From assembly GCA_014385025.1 (NCBI GenBank), contig JACRTB010000007.1, positions 1 through 64,000 of the forward strand: DNA of 64,000 bases, in the 5' to 3' direction. The notes below the pieces were generated by a model. The model saw nothing but the letters and a program-made list of their open reading frames with translations, was not told where the DNA came from and did no database searches. Position 1 is the stretch's first letter. Every line of letters begins with the position of its first letter. Origin of the DNA: Yanshouia hominis. Its GTDB lineage: Bacteria; Bacillota; Clostridia; Oscillospirales; Ruminococcaceae. A program made the position numbers and the translations under genes. Of this stretch, positions 38,937 through 45,876 are shown piece after piece.

Positions 38937-39010
38937 TGGTTGCCGAACTAGGATTCGAACCCAGACAAACAGAGTCAGAGTCTGTCGTGCTACCTTTACA
39001 CAATTCGGCA
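38937..39010 (-). tRNA. tRNA-Gln(CTG), probable attachment site
   Basis: Cloverleaf on the minus strand: acceptor TGCCGAA/TTCGGCA, anticodon arm ACAGA-CTCTGAC-TCTGT with anticodon CTG, T-arm CTGGG-TTCGAAT-CCTAG, discriminator A and encoded CCA at 38939-38937. The 3' end faces the integrase, the usual orientation for tRNA-targeting prophages, so the attR core should lie here or in the following bases. Confidence 0.92.
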
Positions 39011-39032
39011 TCGCTCGTAACAAGCAGTATTT

Positions 39033-39061
39033 ATTATATCCAGCCGCATGAAAAAAGTCAA
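39033..39061 (-). promoter_or_regulatory. tRNA-Gln promoter
   Basis: TTGACT (39061-39056), 17-base spacer, TATAAT (39038-39033), about 22 bases before the tRNA. Confidence 0.88.
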
Positions 39062-39096
39062 GCTTTTTTCGCGGAAAATGCCGATTTTTTTCAGGT

Positions 39097-39978
39097 CTAA
39101 CGGTCGCGTGCGAGCAAGGCCACCGAAAGCAGAACCAATGCCATTCCGGCGAGTTTGGCCGGGGTGACCGCCTCGCGGAAAATTCCGACCCCCAGCGCGG
39201 CGGCAACCACCGGCTCAAGGGTCGCCATGATGGCGGCGTGCCCGGTCTGCACCCCCGCAAGTCCCGCCGTATAGAGAAGATAGGGCAGCGCACAGCAGAG
39301 CACCGCCATTCCGAAGGTGAGAAAACCCCCTCGGCCGGTGAAGAGCAGAGCGGGCAGCGGCTGCTCCCCGCTGAGCAGAGTGATCAGAACGCTCCCGGCG
39401 GCGGCAAAGCAGATGGTGTAAAAGGTGACGGTCAGCGAGCGGTAGCGGCGCAGGGCAAACCGTCCGAAAATGCTGTAAAGCGAGTATCCGAACCCCGAGC
39501 CGATCCCGAGGAGAAAGGCCCGCGGTCCGATTCCCTCCCCCTGCGAAAGCAGTCCGCTGACCAGCGCGCATCCCGCGAAGGTGCAGCAGAGGGCCAGCGC
39601 CTTGCGGCGGGTGATCCGCTCGCCGAAGCAGGCGGCGGAAAGCAGAACAACAAAAATCGGAGAGGTATAGAGCAGCACCGCCGCCACCGACATCGAGCTT
39701 GCCTTGATTGCCCCGAAATAGCACCAGTTGAAAAAGAGCAGGCTGAGGACCCCGGTGCCGAAAAAATAGCGCAGATCGCTCAGACGCTCAAGCCGCAGCA
39801 GCGAGCGGTCGCGGAACCACAGCACCGGCAGGAGGACGACCGCCGCAAAAACAGTGCGGGCGCTCATGGCCTGCATCGACGAAAGGCCGAGATCGGTCAT
39901 CCCGCGCAGGAATACCCCGATACAGCCCCAGAGCGCGGCCGCGGCAAGAATCGAAGCGGCACAGAGCTTTTTGTTCAT
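39097..39978 (-). CDS. EamA/DMT-family transporter
   Basis: 293 residues from ATG 39976-39978 (SD AAAGGAAGG). Ten predicted membrane helices in two EamA repeats; the second ends HAAIMATLEPVVAAALGVGI, the classic family signature with the Pro in helix 9. These proteins export or import small metabolites; the substrate cannot be read from sequence. Confidence 0.88.
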   Translation of the reverse strand: MNKKLCAASILAAAALWGCIGVFLRGMTDLGLSSMQAMSARTVFAAVVLLPVLWFRDRSLLRLERLSDLRYFFGTGVLSLLFFNWCYFGAIKASSMSVAAVLLYTSPIFVVLLSAACFGERITRRKALALCCTFAGCALVSGLLSQGEGIGPRAFLLGIGSGFGYSLYSIFGRFALRRYRSLTVTFYTICFAAAGSVLITLLSGEQPLPALLFTGRGGFLTFGMAVLCCALPYLLYTAGLAGVQTGHAAIMATLEPVVAAALGVGIFREAVTPAKLAGMALVLLSVALLARDR

Positions 39979-40284
39979 GAAGAGCCCTTCCTTTCGGCAA
40001 TATGAAGCCATCATCGCCGGCCGAACCGACGGCCTGAACCAGTCAATCCGGGCGCGTCACCCGCCCTGCGGCAGACCAATGGGCGGGCCTGCCCGGCCGG
40101 CGTGCTTCCGTCATCAAAGGGGCGCTGTCCGCGCCCGGTTTCGCCCGGCGCTTGACAGGAACGCTCCCGCCGGGAACGCCCTTGCCGGCGGGGCCGAGGG
40201 TTTTTCCCCGCTCAATGAAGAGCGGGACGCACCCCGGGGGCCGTCCCGCTCCAGATGATGTGGCAGCGGCGGGATTCCCCCGCC
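39979..40284. other. intergenic region without a gene
   Basis: 306 GC-rich bases after queT. It holds a strong inverted repeat, GAGCGGGACG (40221-40230)/CGTCCCGCTC (40242-40251), probably the queT terminator on the minus strand, and GAGCGGGGAAAAACCC nearby. No promoter or frame seems real. Confidence 0.5.
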
Positions 40285-40827
40285 TTATTCGGCCTGTTCC
40301 CGGCCGAACAGCCGGACATCCAGCCCGGCTTTTTTCAGTGTCCAGACAAGCAGCACACCCAGCACCGTACAGGCGACAAGCTGTCCCAGGCCTACCTGGG
40401 CCATGTTTATCCAGAGCAGCGGAGTGTGCAGGGTGTTCGCTTCCGCCCAGGTCAGCTCTCCGCCGACAACCACAGCGTTGAGGAGCACCGGCGGCAGTGA
40501 CGCCGGCAGAGGAAGTCCGAAGACGGTGAAGCGGCGCAGCGCCCGGGTAAGCAGCGCGGCGGACAGCGTCGCGGCGGTTCCGAGCAGGATGTCGGCCGCC
40601 CCAAGGATATTGGCCCCCGCGGCCACGCCGTAGGCATTGGTGATCAGGCAGCCGATTGTCACACCGGGGACGGCGAGAGGGGTAAGCACCGGCAGCAGGG
40701 TCAGCGCCTCCGAAACGCGGGCCTGCACCGCTCCGAAAGCGAGCGGAAGCATGGCGATGGAAACGGCGGCATAGAGCGCCGCAATGACGGCGCAGCGGGT
40801 CAGGGTACGGACGGAGATTTTTTTCAT
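40285..40827 (-). CDS. queT: queuosine precursor transporter QueT
   Basis: 180 residues from ATG 40825-40827 (SD GGAGG). Five to six membrane helices with the QueT signature VQARVSEALTLLPVLTPLAV then PGVTIGCLITNAYG. QueT is the substrate-binding S component of an ECF transporter for preQ1/queuosine precursors. A 136-base leader precedes it, and in Ruminococcaceae queT is the typical target of preQ1-III riboswitches. Confidence 0.9.
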   Translation of the reverse strand: MKKISVRTLTRCAVIAALYAAVSIAMLPLAFGAVQARVSEALTLLPVLTPLAVPGVTIGCLITNAYGVAAGANILGAADILLGTAATLSAALLTRALRRFTVFGLPLPASLPPVLLNAVVVGGELTWAEANTLHTPLLWINMAQVGLGQLVACTVLGVLLVWTLKKAGLDVRLFGREQAE

Positions 40828-40963
40828 GGGTGCCTCCAAACATGAACGCGGGCCGCGTGAAATTTATGGCAGCGCCATACGCGCCCGCGCGCCCGCCCAG
40901 GACGGGCAGTCTGACGCGGGGCTATCCTGCGAAAAGCTGCCACCATTTTCGCGATATCCCAAC
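40828..40963 (-). promoter_or_regulatory. queT leader, candidate preQ1 riboswitch
   Basis: Long leader from the expected start near 40963. GCGAAAA/TTTTCGC and GCGGG/CCCGC nest to form a compact stem, followed by TGCCCGTCC/GGGCGGGC just before the coding start. Assignment to preQ1-III is from gene context, not a recognised consensus. Confidence 0.4.
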
Positions 40964-40969
40964 CCGCGT

Positions 40970-40998
40970 ATCATACCCCGGAAGAAAAATTTTGTCAA
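40970..40998 (-). promoter_or_regulatory. queT promoter
   Basis: TTGACA (40998-40993), 17-base spacer, TATGAT (40975-40970). Confidence 0.88.
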
Positions 40999-41134
40999 GC
41001 GGCCATGCCGCGTATCTTTTTACATTTGGGCAGACGGGTGATGACTTTGTCCAGTTCACCGTGCGTTGAATGAAACAGAAGAATATGATAGAATTACCAA
41101 AACAGCCCCCAAATTTAAGAAAGGCGGTGATTGT

Positions 41135-41374
41135 ATGAAAAGACTGAATATGATCTTAAACACCATCATGGGTGCTTCCGCCGGCGTGTTGATCGGGCAC
41201 GGGATTTATGTTGTTCGGGACTTCAAAACTCATCCCGAGTTATACATCATTCAGTCGGCTCCATGGTATACAAGCATCTTGATGTATGGTGCTTTTACCC
41301 TTGTTGTGCTGCTGGTTTGTATTGTGATAAAAGCAATCGTCAAACGCAAGATGAAAAAGGCGGACAGCAACTGA
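41135..41374 (+). CDS. small membrane protein
   Basis: 79 residues from ATG 41135 with SD AAAGGCGG: MKRLNMILNTIMGASAGVLI and YTSILMYGAFTLVVLLVCIV are two membrane helices, with a Lys-rich end. Type often annotated as hypothetical in gut Firmicutes. It precedes the GNAT gene by 34 bases, so they may be cotranscribed. Confidence 0.68.
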   Translation: MKRLNMILNTIMGASAGVLIGHGIYVVRDFKTHPELYIIQSAPWYTSILMYGAFTLVVLLVCIVIKAIVKRKMKKADSN

Positions 41375-41408
41375 ATTGACGAATTTCAATTTGCGGAGGC
41401 AGTTTCCC

Positions 41409-41864
41409 ATGAGCTGTGAAATCATACGGCTCATCGATCACCCTGAAATCAGGGAACGGGCCGCACGGTGGTTTCATGAAAAATGGGACGTTCCGCTGGA
41501 AGCATATATAAAAAGCATGGAGGAATGTTCGGGCGAGAGAAAATCGGTTCCCCAGTGGTATATTGCCATAGAGGGGAATCGGATCATCGGCGGATTAGGG
41601 GTGATCGAGAATGACTTTCACGACAGAAAGGACCTTGCTCCCAACGTGTGTGCGGTTTATGTGGAAGAGGACCGGCGGTGCGGCGGCGTGGCCGGCGCCT
41701 TGCTGAAGGGGGCGTGCGCCGACATGAAGGACAGAGGGATTGACCGCTTATATCTGATCACCGGTCACACTTCTTTTTATGAACGGTATGGGTGGGAGTT
41801 TTTGTGTATGGTACAGGGAGATGGTGAGCCTCACAGGACAAGAATGTATCTTCACAGAAGCTGA
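41409..41864 (+). CDS. GNAT-family N-acetyltransferase
   Basis: 151 residues from ATG 41409 (SD GGAGG). The fold signatures are WYIAIEGNRIIGGLGVIEND, then NVCAVYVEEDRRCGGVAGAL with an R-x-x-G-x-A variant of the acetyl-CoA loop, and LYLITGHTSFYERYGWEFLC. Substrate unknown. Confidence 0.86.
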   Translation: MSCEIIRLIDHPEIRERAARWFHEKWDVPLEAYIKSMEECSGERKSVPQWYIAIEGNRIIGGLGVIENDFHDRKDLAPNVCAVYVEEDRRCGGVAGALLKGACADMKDRGIDRLYLITGHTSFYERYGWEFLCMVQGDGEPHRTRMYLHRS

Positions 41865-41956
41865 CCGATTGCCGCCTGCGGGGGCAGTCCCATTTACGGG
41901 ACCGCCCCCGTCCTTTCGGCCGGGGGCGGTTCAAAGCCGGGGGTATTTATTGTCCC

Positions 41957-42000
41957 AAATCCCCCTGCCGGTCTTTCCGCAAGACGGGCAGGGGGATTTT
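41957..42000. terminator. bidirectional terminator
   Basis: AAATCCCCCTGCC (41957-41969) pairs with GGCAGGGGGATTT (41987-41999). A and T tails serve both the GNAT gene (+) and the small Cys-rich gene (-). Confidence 0.85.
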
Positions 42001-42013
42001 CCGGCCGGGCGGA

Positions 42014-42178
42014 TTACTTCTTTTTTTCGTCCTCACAGCGGGAGGCACAGTGGGCGCAGTCCCCATGACATCCCCCGTTCATCATCGGGGTCTGGTTTTT
42101 CGAGCGCCGCCCATAGATGATCAGCGCCCCGATCAGCACCGCGGCGGCGGCGGCGATCAGCAAAAGTTTGGTCAGCAT
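42014..42178 (-). CDS. Cys-rich small membrane protein, FeoB-associated type
   Basis: 54 residues from ATG 42176-42178 (SD GGAGG): one membrane helix (LLLIAAAAAVLIGALIIYG) and a Cys/His tail, GGCHGDCAHCASRC. This matches small proteins called FeoB-associated Cys-rich membrane proteins, but no feo gene is nearby. Metal binding is likely. Confidence 0.65.
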   Translation of the reverse strand: MLTKLLLIAAAAAVLIGALIIYGRRSKNQTPMMNGGCHGDCAHCASRCEDEKKK

Positions 42179-42182
42179 GGCA

Positions 42183-42266
42183 TCACTTCCTCCATAACAA
42201 TGCGAAAACAAGTCCCAGCACCAGTCCGCCGGCGCCGGCGGGCAGAATCACCGTCATCATGCTCAT
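42183..42266 (-). CDS. 27-residue membrane peptide
   Basis: MSMMTVILPAGAGGLVLGLV then FALLWRK, between the gamma-glutamyltransferase and Cys-rich genes. One membrane helix with a basic end; the next gene's SD lies in its last codons. SD of its own is weak. Confidence 0.35.
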   Translation of the reverse strand: MSMMTVILPAGAGGLVLGLVFALLWRK

Positions 42267-42271
42267 GGGCC

Positions 42272-43876
42272 TTACCACGCGGCGGCGGCGCCGTCGGCGC
42301 GCGGGTCGGTTCCCGCGGCATAGACGCCGTTTTCCAGCCGCCGGATGATCTGCCCGCGTCCGAAGGGGGCACGCATGGCCGAATAGCTCACCTCATGGCC
42401 CCGGTCGGCGAGGGCGCGCGCGATATGGAGAGGCACCCCGTGCTCGAGGCTCACCTGCTTTTCGCCGGTCCAGAACCAGCGCGGCGCATCGAGGGCGGAC
42501 TGCGGATTCCGGCCGTAATCGATCATCTGCAGCAGCACCTGCAGGTGGCCCTGCGGCTGCATGAAGGCCCCCATCACACCGAAGGGGCCCACCGGCTGTC
42601 CATCCTTCGAGAGAAAACCGGGAATGATGGTATGGAACGGCCTCTTTCCGGGGGCGAGGCAGTTGGGGCTTTCCTGATCGAGATAAAAGCCGGTTCCGCG
42701 GTTGTGGATCGCGATGCCGGTACCCGGCACCACGATTCCCGAGCCGAAGCCGCTGAAGTTCGACTGGATGAACGAAACCATATTCCCCTCTTCGTCGGCG
42801 GTGCAGAGGTAGACGGTGCCGCCGTCGGTCGGCAGGCCCGCCTCGGGCAGCAGCGCCCGCTCCCCGATGAGGGCGCGGCGGCGCGCGGCATAGGCCGGGT
42901 CGAGCAGCGCGGCGGGGGAAAGCTCCATAAACCGGGGATCGGCGATATAGCGGTAGGCGTCAACCGCCGCGAGCTTGAGCGCCTCAATCTGGCGGTGCCA
43001 GCACAGCGGGTCATCCGGCGAGGGGAGGTCGATCCCCGACAGGATGTTGAGCGCCATCAGCGCGATCATCCCCTGCCCGTTGGGGGGCAGTTCCCAGACG
43101 TCATAGCCGTGATAGCGGGTGGTCACCGGCTCGACCCACTCCGGGGAGAAGGCGGCGAGGTCCTCCCGGCGCAGATAGCCGCCCGCCTCCTTCATATAGC
43201 GGTCGATTTCATCCGCGAGCGCGCCGCGGTAGAAGGACTCGCAGCGGCTCGCGGCCAGCTCCCGGAGGGTTTTCGCGTGGTCGGGCAGCCGCCAAAGCTC
43301 CCCGGCCCCGGGGGCCCGGCCGTCCTCGGTAAAGACGCGGTACCACTCCTGAAACTCGGGGCGGCCGCGCAGCGGCGTGTAGGTCTTTTCCGCGGCAATC
43401 CGCCACTGCTCGGCCACCGTCGGACTGACCGCAAAGCCATCCTCCGCGTAGGAAATCGCCGGAGCCAGCAGCTCCTCAAAGGGCAGTCTGCCGAAGCGGC
43501 GCGACAGCTCGGCCCACGCCCCGGGAATACCCGGCACCGTCTGCGGGAAGAAGCCGGTGGACGGCATTTTTGCATATCCGGCGTCACGCACCGTCCGGGC
43601 ATCGAGCAGAGCGGGGCAGCATCCGGTCGAGTTGAGGGAGAAAAGCCCGTCCTTTGTCCAGACATGGGCGAAGGCGTCCCCGCCAAGGCCGTTGGAGCAC
43701 GGCTCCACCACCGTCAGGCAGGCGGCGGCGGCAACCGCCGCGTCGACGGCGTTTCCGCCCTTCTTGAGGATGTCGAGACCCGCCTGCGCCGCGAGCTGCT
43801 GCGAGGTTGCCACCATCCCCCGCCTCCCGAAGGTGACGCGGCGCTGCGAGGGATACGGATAGTCGTGGTACTGCAT
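42272..43876 (-). CDS. gamma-glutamyltransferase family protein
   Basis: 534 residues. GMVATSQQLAAQAGLDILKK then GGNAVDAAVAAAACLTVVEP, LPPNGQGMIALMALNIL, and the nucleophile Thr354 in DGGTVYLCTADEEGN followed by VSFIQSNFSGFGSGI. N-terminal nucleophile hydrolase acting on gamma-glutamyl compounds such as glutathione. No signal peptide, so probably cytoplasmic (YwrD-like). It follows the TtcA-like gene by 27 bases. Confidence 0.92.
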   Translation of the reverse strand: MQYHDYPYPSQRRVTFGRRGMVATSQQLAAQAGLDILKKGGNAVDAAVAAAACLTVVEPCSNGLGGDAFAHVWTKDGLFSLNSTGCCPALLDARTVRDAGYAKMPSTGFFPQTVPGIPGAWAELSRRFGRLPFEELLAPAISYAEDGFAVSPTVAEQWRIAAEKTYTPLRGRPEFQEWYRVFTEDGRAPGAGELWRLPDHAKTLRELAASRCESFYRGALADEIDRYMKEAGGYLRREDLAAFSPEWVEPVTTRYHGYDVWELPPNGQGMIALMALNILSGIDLPSPDDPLCWHRQIEALKLAAVDAYRYIADPRFMELSPAALLDPAYAARRRALIGERALLPEAGLPTDGGTVYLCTADEEGNMVSFIQSNFSGFGSGIVVPGTGIAIHNRGTGFYLDQESPNCLAPGKRPFHTIIPGFLSKDGQPVGPFGVMGAFMQPQGHLQVLLQMIDYGRNPQSALDAPRWFWTGEKQVSLEHGVPLHIARALADRGHEVSYSAMRAPFGRGQIIRRLENGVYAAGTDPRADGAAAAW

Positions 43877-43903
43877 ATGGTTTCCCCTTTCTCTCCTTAT
43901 AAA

Positions 43904-44614
43904 TCACCAGCCGCAGAGACGGCTCCGGCGCAGCGCGCCGAAAATCCGCTCCTTTGTGCCGGGGTCCTTTCGTTCGAGCTGCCGGAGCAGCTCCTTCATT
44001 TCCTGCCGGGCGGTGGCGTGATCGGCCGGGCACCGGCTCTTGGCCGCCGTCAGCCCGCCGCCGCGCACCGCCCGGCAGATTTCCCGCTCGGAGACAAGAC
44101 AGAGCGGACGGATCAGGGTGATTCCCCGATCCTCCAGCACCGTCACCGGCGAAAAGCAGTCCAGCCGTCCCTCCCGCGTGAGGTTCATCAGAAAGGTCTC
44201 CACCGCGTCGTCGCGGTGATGCCCGAGGGCAAGCCTGCCGCAGCCGAGCGACCGCGCCGCGTCGAGCAGCGCGCCGCGCCGCATCCGGGAGCATAGCGAG
44301 CAGGGGTTTTTCTCCTGCCGGACGGAAAAAACAATCTCCCCGATCTGCGTCTGCCGCAGCTCGAACGGCACCTCCAGCGCATTGCAGAGGCCGCGCACCG
44401 GCTCCCAGTCCGCCGCGCCGCCGGGAAAGCCCATCTCCAGCGAAAGGGCCGTCAAGGTAAAGCCTCCGGGCAGAATCCGCCGCAGCCGCGCGAGGGCGGC
44501 GAGCATCGCCAGCGAATCCTTGCCTCCGCTCACCGCGGCCGCCACATGGTCCCCCGGGGCGATCATGCCGTATTCCTGAATCGCCCGGCGGGCCTGGCCC
44601 ATTACCCGCTGCAT
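43904..44614 (-). CDS. TtcA/TilS-like PP-loop tRNA-thiolation enzyme
   Basis: 236 residues. ATP pyrophosphatase loop VAAAVSGGKDSLAMLAALAR, CSLCSRMRRGALLDAARSLG with the CxxC that binds Fe-S, LALGHHRDDAVETFLMNL and a late Cys in SRCPADHAT. These are TtcA features (2-thiocytidine at position 32 of tRNA). Firmicutes homologues form a diverged group, so the exact modified base is uncertain. Confidence 0.86.
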   Translation of the reverse strand: MQRVMGQARRAIQEYGMIAPGDHVAAAVSGGKDSLAMLAALARLRRILPGGFTLTALSLEMGFPGGAADWEPVRGLCNALEVPFELRQTQIGEIVFSVRQEKNPCSLCSRMRRGALLDAARSLGCGRLALGHHRDDAVETFLMNLTREGRLDCFSPVTVLEDRGITLIRPLCLVSEREICRAVRGGGLTAAKSRCPADHATARQEMKELLRQLERKDPGTKERIFGALRRSRLCGW

Positions 44615-44646
44615 CGCTCCATCCCTTTCCGAAGATGCTTTTCCTT

Positions 44647-44731
44647 ATTATACACGCCCGCCGGCGGAAAGAGAAGCGGGCTGGGTTCTGCCGCGGCTTT
44701 CGCCGCACAATCATTATACACGCCCGCCGGC
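44647..44731. repeat. duplicated 19-bp promoter-like element
   Basis: ATTATACACGCCCGCCGGC occurs at 44647-44665 and 44713-44731. On the minus strand each contains TGTATAAT, an extended -10, and both lie upstream of the TtcA-like gene, suggesting duplicated promoters. Confidence 0.6.
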
Positions 44732-44750
44732 CGGAAGAAAAGCCCCCGTC

Positions 44751-44984
44751 TCAAAGCATTTCCTCAATCTCCCGCATCGCGTCGCTCATCCGGATATCGA
44801 GCGCGCAGCAGATCCGGTAGAAGGTTTCGAGGGTGGGCTTTCTCTCTCCGCGCTCGATGGCGCTGAGATGGGTCCTCCCGATGTCCGAAAGCCCGCTTAA
44901 AATTTCCTGGGACAACCCCTTTTGCCTGCGCAGCCGCGAGATTGCCTCGCCCACCGCCCTTGCGTCAAGCGCCGGAGCAGACAT
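44751..44984 (-). CDS. XRE-family HTH regulator
   Basis: 77 residues from ATG 44982-44984 (SD AAAGGG): VGEAISRLRRQKGLSQEILS then GLSDIGRTHLSAIERGERKP, the XRE fold, ending DIRMSDAMREIEEML. Next to a 132-bp tandem repeat and a divergent secreted-protein gene, it may control that gene. Confidence 0.84.
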   Translation of the reverse strand: MSAPALDARAVGEAISRLRRQKGLSQEILSGLSDIGRTHLSAIERGERKPTLETFYRICCALDIRMSDAMREIEEML

Positions 44985-44996
44985 GCCGCCACACCC

Positions 44997-45260
44997 TTTC
45001 TTCCCGGGCGCAATGAGATGACCGCGTTCCACGGGGGCTTCGTTCGCTGGTCACCGCTCACCCTGTTTCGCTGGTATACGAGACGAAAGCCGGCAAGCTT
45101 GTCCCCGCCGGCGCCTGCCCCGCCCGTCTTTCTTCTCGGGCGCAATGAGATGACCGCGTCCCACGGGGGCTTCGTTCGCTGGTCACCGCTCACCCTTCTT
45201 CGCTGGTATATGAGACGAAAACCGGCAAGCTTGTCCCCGCCGGCGCCTGCCCGTTCGCCT
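44997..45260. repeat. 132-bp direct tandem repeat, two copies
   Basis: Copy 1 at 44997-45128 and copy 2 at 45129-45260, about 93% alike. Each starts TTTCTTCYCGGGCGCAATG and ends GCCGGCGCCTGCCC. Non-coding despite an open minus-strand frame (132 is a multiple of three). Confidence 0.85.
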
Positions 45261-45307
45261 TTCTCCCCTAGTGTATGAGATGGAAGAAAGAATATTGAAT
45301 ACATATG

Positions 45308-45336
45308 TTGACATCATGAACACATATGTGATAATA
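45308..45336 (+). promoter_or_regulatory. promoter with ACATATGT palindromes
   Basis: TTGACA (45308-45313), 17-base spacer, ATAATA (45331-45336). CACATATGTG (45321-45330) lies in the spacer and ACATATGT (45301-45308) overlaps the -35. Likely operator for the nearby XRE protein. Confidence 0.65.
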
Positions 45337-45395
45337 TTCTGGCAAAGCAACCAATCCTTCCCGGCGTTTTCGGGAGGAGAAATGAGGGAGATCTG

Positions 45396-45779
45396 ATGAG
45401 CCGATGCCTCGCGCTGCTTCTTGCGGTGCTGCTGCTTTTTCCTCCGGAAGCGGACCTCGCGGACACCCTGCGGGCCGCGACGCTGGCGGGGGACGCGGTC
45501 GAAGCCCTCGGAGGGTTTCGCGCCTTCCCGCGCGGCGCGGGCGGATTGTCCCCGGTCGAGGTGTGCCTGTCCGGAGAGGGCTTTGGGCGGGGACCTCTGG
45601 TTTTGCTGCGTTCCGACGGCGGAGAGGTTCGGTGCTTCACCCTGAGGCGCCCGGAGCCCGGCGCTCCCGCGGCGCTTTCTCCCTGTCCGCTTCCGCCGCC
45701 CTGCCGCGCGCCGGACTGGACCCGGGTGTCGAAACCGGAGCTTTTTCTGTTTTTCCTGCTTCATTCCGCCGGACTTTGA
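45396..45779 (+). CDS. hypothetical secreted protein
   Basis: 127 residues with a signal peptide (MSRCLALLLAVLLLFPPEAD). SD GAGGGAG precedes ATG 45396. The remainder is Pro/Arg/Gly-rich (GGEVRCFTLRRPEPGAPAAL) and not recognised. A dedicated promoter and position opposite the XRE gene support expression; the odd composition leaves doubt. Confidence 0.5.
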   Translation: MSRCLALLLAVLLLFPPEADLADTLRAATLAGDAVEALGGFRAFPRGAGGLSPVEVCLSGEGFGRGPLVLLRSDGGEVRCFTLRRPEPGAPAALSPCPLPPPCRAPDWTRVSKPELFLFFLLHSAGL

Positions 45780-45787
45780 CAAAGGGC

Positions 45788-45816
45788 TTGTTCCTGCCGC
45801 GCTTTTCCGATATAAT
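45788..45816 (+). promoter_or_regulatory. promoter of the ABC-F gene
   Basis: TTGTTC (45788-45793), 17-base spacer, TATAAT (45811-45816). Confidence 0.75.
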
Positions 45817-45876
45817 AGGTTGTTGGCAAGCATCCCGGCCAAACACACCGATCACAGAAAAGGCGGTATCAAAATC

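Noticed and set aside
42050-44296. 748-codon plus-strand open frame
   Set aside because: Antisense of gamma-glutamyltransferase and the TtcA-like gene; a high-GC shadow frame.
44897-45304. Minus-strand frame with a 44-residue internal repeat
   Set aside because: Created by the 132-bp tandem repeat (multiple of three); starts in a promoter region, overlaps the XRE gene, no SD.
45775-45780. TTGACA as -35 of the ABC-F gene
   Set aside because: It is about 30 bases from the TATAAT; TTGTTC at 45788 has correct 17-base spacing.
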